From positions 2,852,001 through 2,916,000 of the forward strand of contig NZ_CP025804.1 in assembly GCF_003352085.1 (NCBI RefSeq): 64,000 nt of DNA, given 5' to 3'. Made by a program: the position numbers and the translations under genes. The notes below the pieces were generated by a model. It was not told the DNA's origin, made no database searches, and worked only from the letters and a program-made list of their open reading frames with translations. This document shows, piece by piece, positions 62,560 through 64,000 of the stretch (position 1 is its first letter; every line of letters starts with the position of its first letter). Source of the DNA: Sulfitobacter sp. SK012. Its GTDB lineage: Bacteria > Pseudomonadota > Alphaproteobacteria > Rhodobacterales > Rhodobacteraceae.

Positions 62560-63861
62560 TTAAAGGTCCGGCGTGCCCGTTAAGATCGATGGTTCTCGCC
62601 GTGCGGTGCAAGCATCGTGCGGGCAAATGCGACATGTGCTGCCAACATCATGGATCCCCACGTTCGGTTGACCGGGCGGCACCGGAAGGATCAGCATCAC
62701 CGCTTGCACCAAAGGCGCCGTGTTGTAGGCCGGTGCCGACTGCTGCTCGGCCACAGCAAAGGCGTCGAACACGCGTAGGTTACGGCCCAGTTGTTGCACC
62801 CGGTCGCGCACCACCAAACCGGGCTGACCCAGTACGGAAAAAAGCGGCCAAAGCGGGCAACAGGCCCCAAACCGCGGCACTGAAAAGCCGGCGACCGACT
62901 TGCGAAAGATTACCGTGCCGGAGCGGTCACAAACGACAAGCCCCGCGCCCAGTGCGGGCAATGCAGCCAGACGGCGTAAAATAACCGCCAAAGGCGCACC
63001 AACATCGCGGGCCAATGCAACCGGGTCAATCTTGTCCGCCTGTGCAATCGCGGCCTCCAGCTTGATCAATGGCAGTTTTTGAGCGTCACGCGCGACTTGT
63101 TCTAGCACCCGTTCGGCAATGTGGTGGGCGGCCTTGCTGCGCAGGTTCGGCGAGGCGTTGAGCACATCAGTGATCGCCCCGCCACTTGCGCCTTCAAGCT
63201 CCGCGAAATGATAGCGGTGCTCTTGGAGAAAACTCTCCACTTCTTCTTGAGGGCTGCTGGCGACGTCTTGCGGGCTGTCGAGCTCGAGATACCCGACAAG
63301 GGCTTGCGCGCTGTCGGCCAACCGGCGGCTGTCGGCATCAATGTTGGTGTGAAATCGGTCGCGCCATTCAGGCTCCAGCGTTTTTGTTTCGGCCAAAATC
63401 GCTGCGGTGGAGCGGATCGCGGCAGCTGTTGTCAGCAATTCATGCATGGAGGCCGCTAAATGCGGGTCATGCGCCATCCGGTCGCTGAGTGTTTCAACGG
63501 TGCGTTCCAGTGTGGCGATTCGGCGACGGCTGGCTGCAAGGACCTCGGCCCACCCCGGGAAGCGACCGGCAAATTCATCCGCTCGGCCCGCTTCTGGTTC
63601 TGCAAGGTGAGCATCCAGAGCTGCTTCGCGCAACGTGCCCAACAACGCGGCCTCTGCCCCATCCGTCAGCGCTTGCGGCTCCACATTCAGTTCGGCCGCA
63701 ATGTTCAAAAGCAGTTTGCCGCCGATTCTGCGGCGGTCGTGTTCGATCAGATTAAGGTAGCTTGCCGAAATTCCGCTGCGCTTTGCCAGATCGGCTTGTT
63801 TGATGCCGGCCATTACACGGCGCTCGCGGATGCGACTGCCCGTCAGACTTTCACGCGCCAT
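62560..63861 (-). CDS. ScfR-type short-chain acyl-responsive XRE transcriptional regulator
   Basis: This 433-residue protein has an N-terminal XRE helix-turn-helix (about 8-62, QADLAKRSGISASYLNLIEH), a long helical middle, and the C-terminal DUF2083-type domain with cysteines (GACCPLWPLF and STCRICPHDACTARREP). Such regulators (RamB/MccR/PccR-like) sense short-chain acyl-CoA and control glyoxylate-shunt or propionate genes. The start at 63861 (MARESLTGSRIRE) is chosen over 63879. The target is probably the gene that begins beyond the right edge. Confidence 0.88.
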   Translation of the reverse strand: MARESLTGSRIRERRVMAGIKQADLAKRSGISASYLNLIEHDRRRIGGKLLLNIAAELNVEPQALTDGAEAALLGTLREAALDAHLAEPEAGRADEFAGRFPGWAEVLAASRRRIATLERTVETLSDRMAHDPHLAASMHELLTTAAAIRSTAAILAETKTLEPEWRDRFHTNIDADSRRLADSAQALVGYLELDSPQDVASSPQEEVESFLQEHRYHFAELEGASGGAITDVLNASPNLRSKAAHHIAERVLEQVARDAQKLPLIKLEAAIAQADKIDPVALARDVGAPLAVILRRLAALPALGAGLVVCDRSGTVIFRKSVAGFSVPRFGACCPLWPLFSVLGQPGLVVRDRVQQLGRNLRVFDAFAVAEQQSAPAYNTAPLVQAVMLILPVPPGQPNVGIHDVGSTCRICPHDACTARREPSILTGTPDL

Positions 63862-64000
63862 CTGATGCCTGCCCCGCATTAACCTGCAATTTCAAAAGCT
63901 TTCTGCGATGCAACATAATTTAATTTACACTTTTTCAGCCCCACTTGTAGATATATTTACAGAAAGATCGTTTTTATCAAGGGGGTTGTTGCGGGATTTT
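63862..64000. promoter_or_regulatory. AT-rich upstream region of the ScfR-type regulator
   Basis: The last 139 bases are AT-rich (for example ATAATTTAATTTACA near 63912-63926) and contain repeated TGCAA elements. This is consistent with a divergent promoter and an autoregulatory site, but no exact operator can be defined by eye. Confidence 0.3.

Overview
The window looks like chromosomal DNA of a marine alphaproteobacterium of the Roseobacter group (Rhodobacterales). The reasons are a complete-length Rhodobacter-type gene transfer agent (GTA) structural cluster, a DUF5930-type M23 peptidase next to bactofilin, a GapR (DUF2312) gene, E1-beta with its own lipoyl domain, a Hint-domain protein of the roseobacter type and moderately high GC. 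The genus cannot be fixed from the sequence alone. No rRNA, tRNA or CRISPR array was found.

Left part (1-20.7 kb). A large AsmA/YhdP-like envelope protein runs off the left edge. It is followed by a Bcp-type peroxiredoxin, a DUF455 ferritin-like protein, an M23 endopeptidase overlapping a bactofilin, a double-domain SnoaL protein, an FMN-binding glutamate synthase-like protein and an SLC13/RCK permease. Next come tandem cyclophilins, pgk, an SDR, an FtsB/DivIC-like protein, a Hint protein, the pyruvate dehydrogenase operon pdhA-pdhB-pdhC with a perfect palindrome in front, and cysE.

Middle (20.8-35.4 kb, minus strand). This is the GTA capsid/tail cluster g1-g15 in canonical order (TerS, TerL, portal, small head protein, protease, capsid, connector and closure proteins, tail tube, chaperones, tape measure, baseplate proteins, NlpC/P60 peptidase, host-specificity protein). 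Two tail-tip genes are broken: g13 by one in-frame TGA, and g15 by a TAG and, about 50 nt later, a frameshift. The cluster is preceded by a sigma70-like promoter followed by a strong intrinsic terminator and a second hairpin, all before TerS. Another UUCG-capped terminator lies between TerL and portal. Together these suggest a decaying GTA with readthrough-type control.

Right of the GTA (35.4-51.4 kb) are mltG and the fatty-acid genes fabF, acpP, fabG and fabD (with yrbL-like and GNAT genes inserted), a cytochrome b561-YceI fusion plus a second YceI protein, rpsF-rpsR-rplI, a lytic transglycosylase, a Tat-exported CpdB-like nucleotidase and tig.

51.4-54.96 kb is a gene-poor, decayed accessory island between tig and gapR. 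It holds an apparently intact IS30-family element, the 3' end of a CoA-transferase gene, an IS3-type OrfA remnant, a helicase-associated-domain fragment, a long perfect inverted repeat, and a short copy of the gapR 3' end at its left side.

The right end (55-64 kb) holds a persulfide/sulfur operon (metallo-beta-lactamase persulfide dioxygenase-like, two YeeE/YedE halves, TIGR01244 protein), a FliM/FliN-like protein, and a signalling locus: a sensor kinase fused to an SLC5 symporter, a two-helix membrane protein, a receiver-only regulator and an ScfR-type short-chain acyl-responsive regulator.
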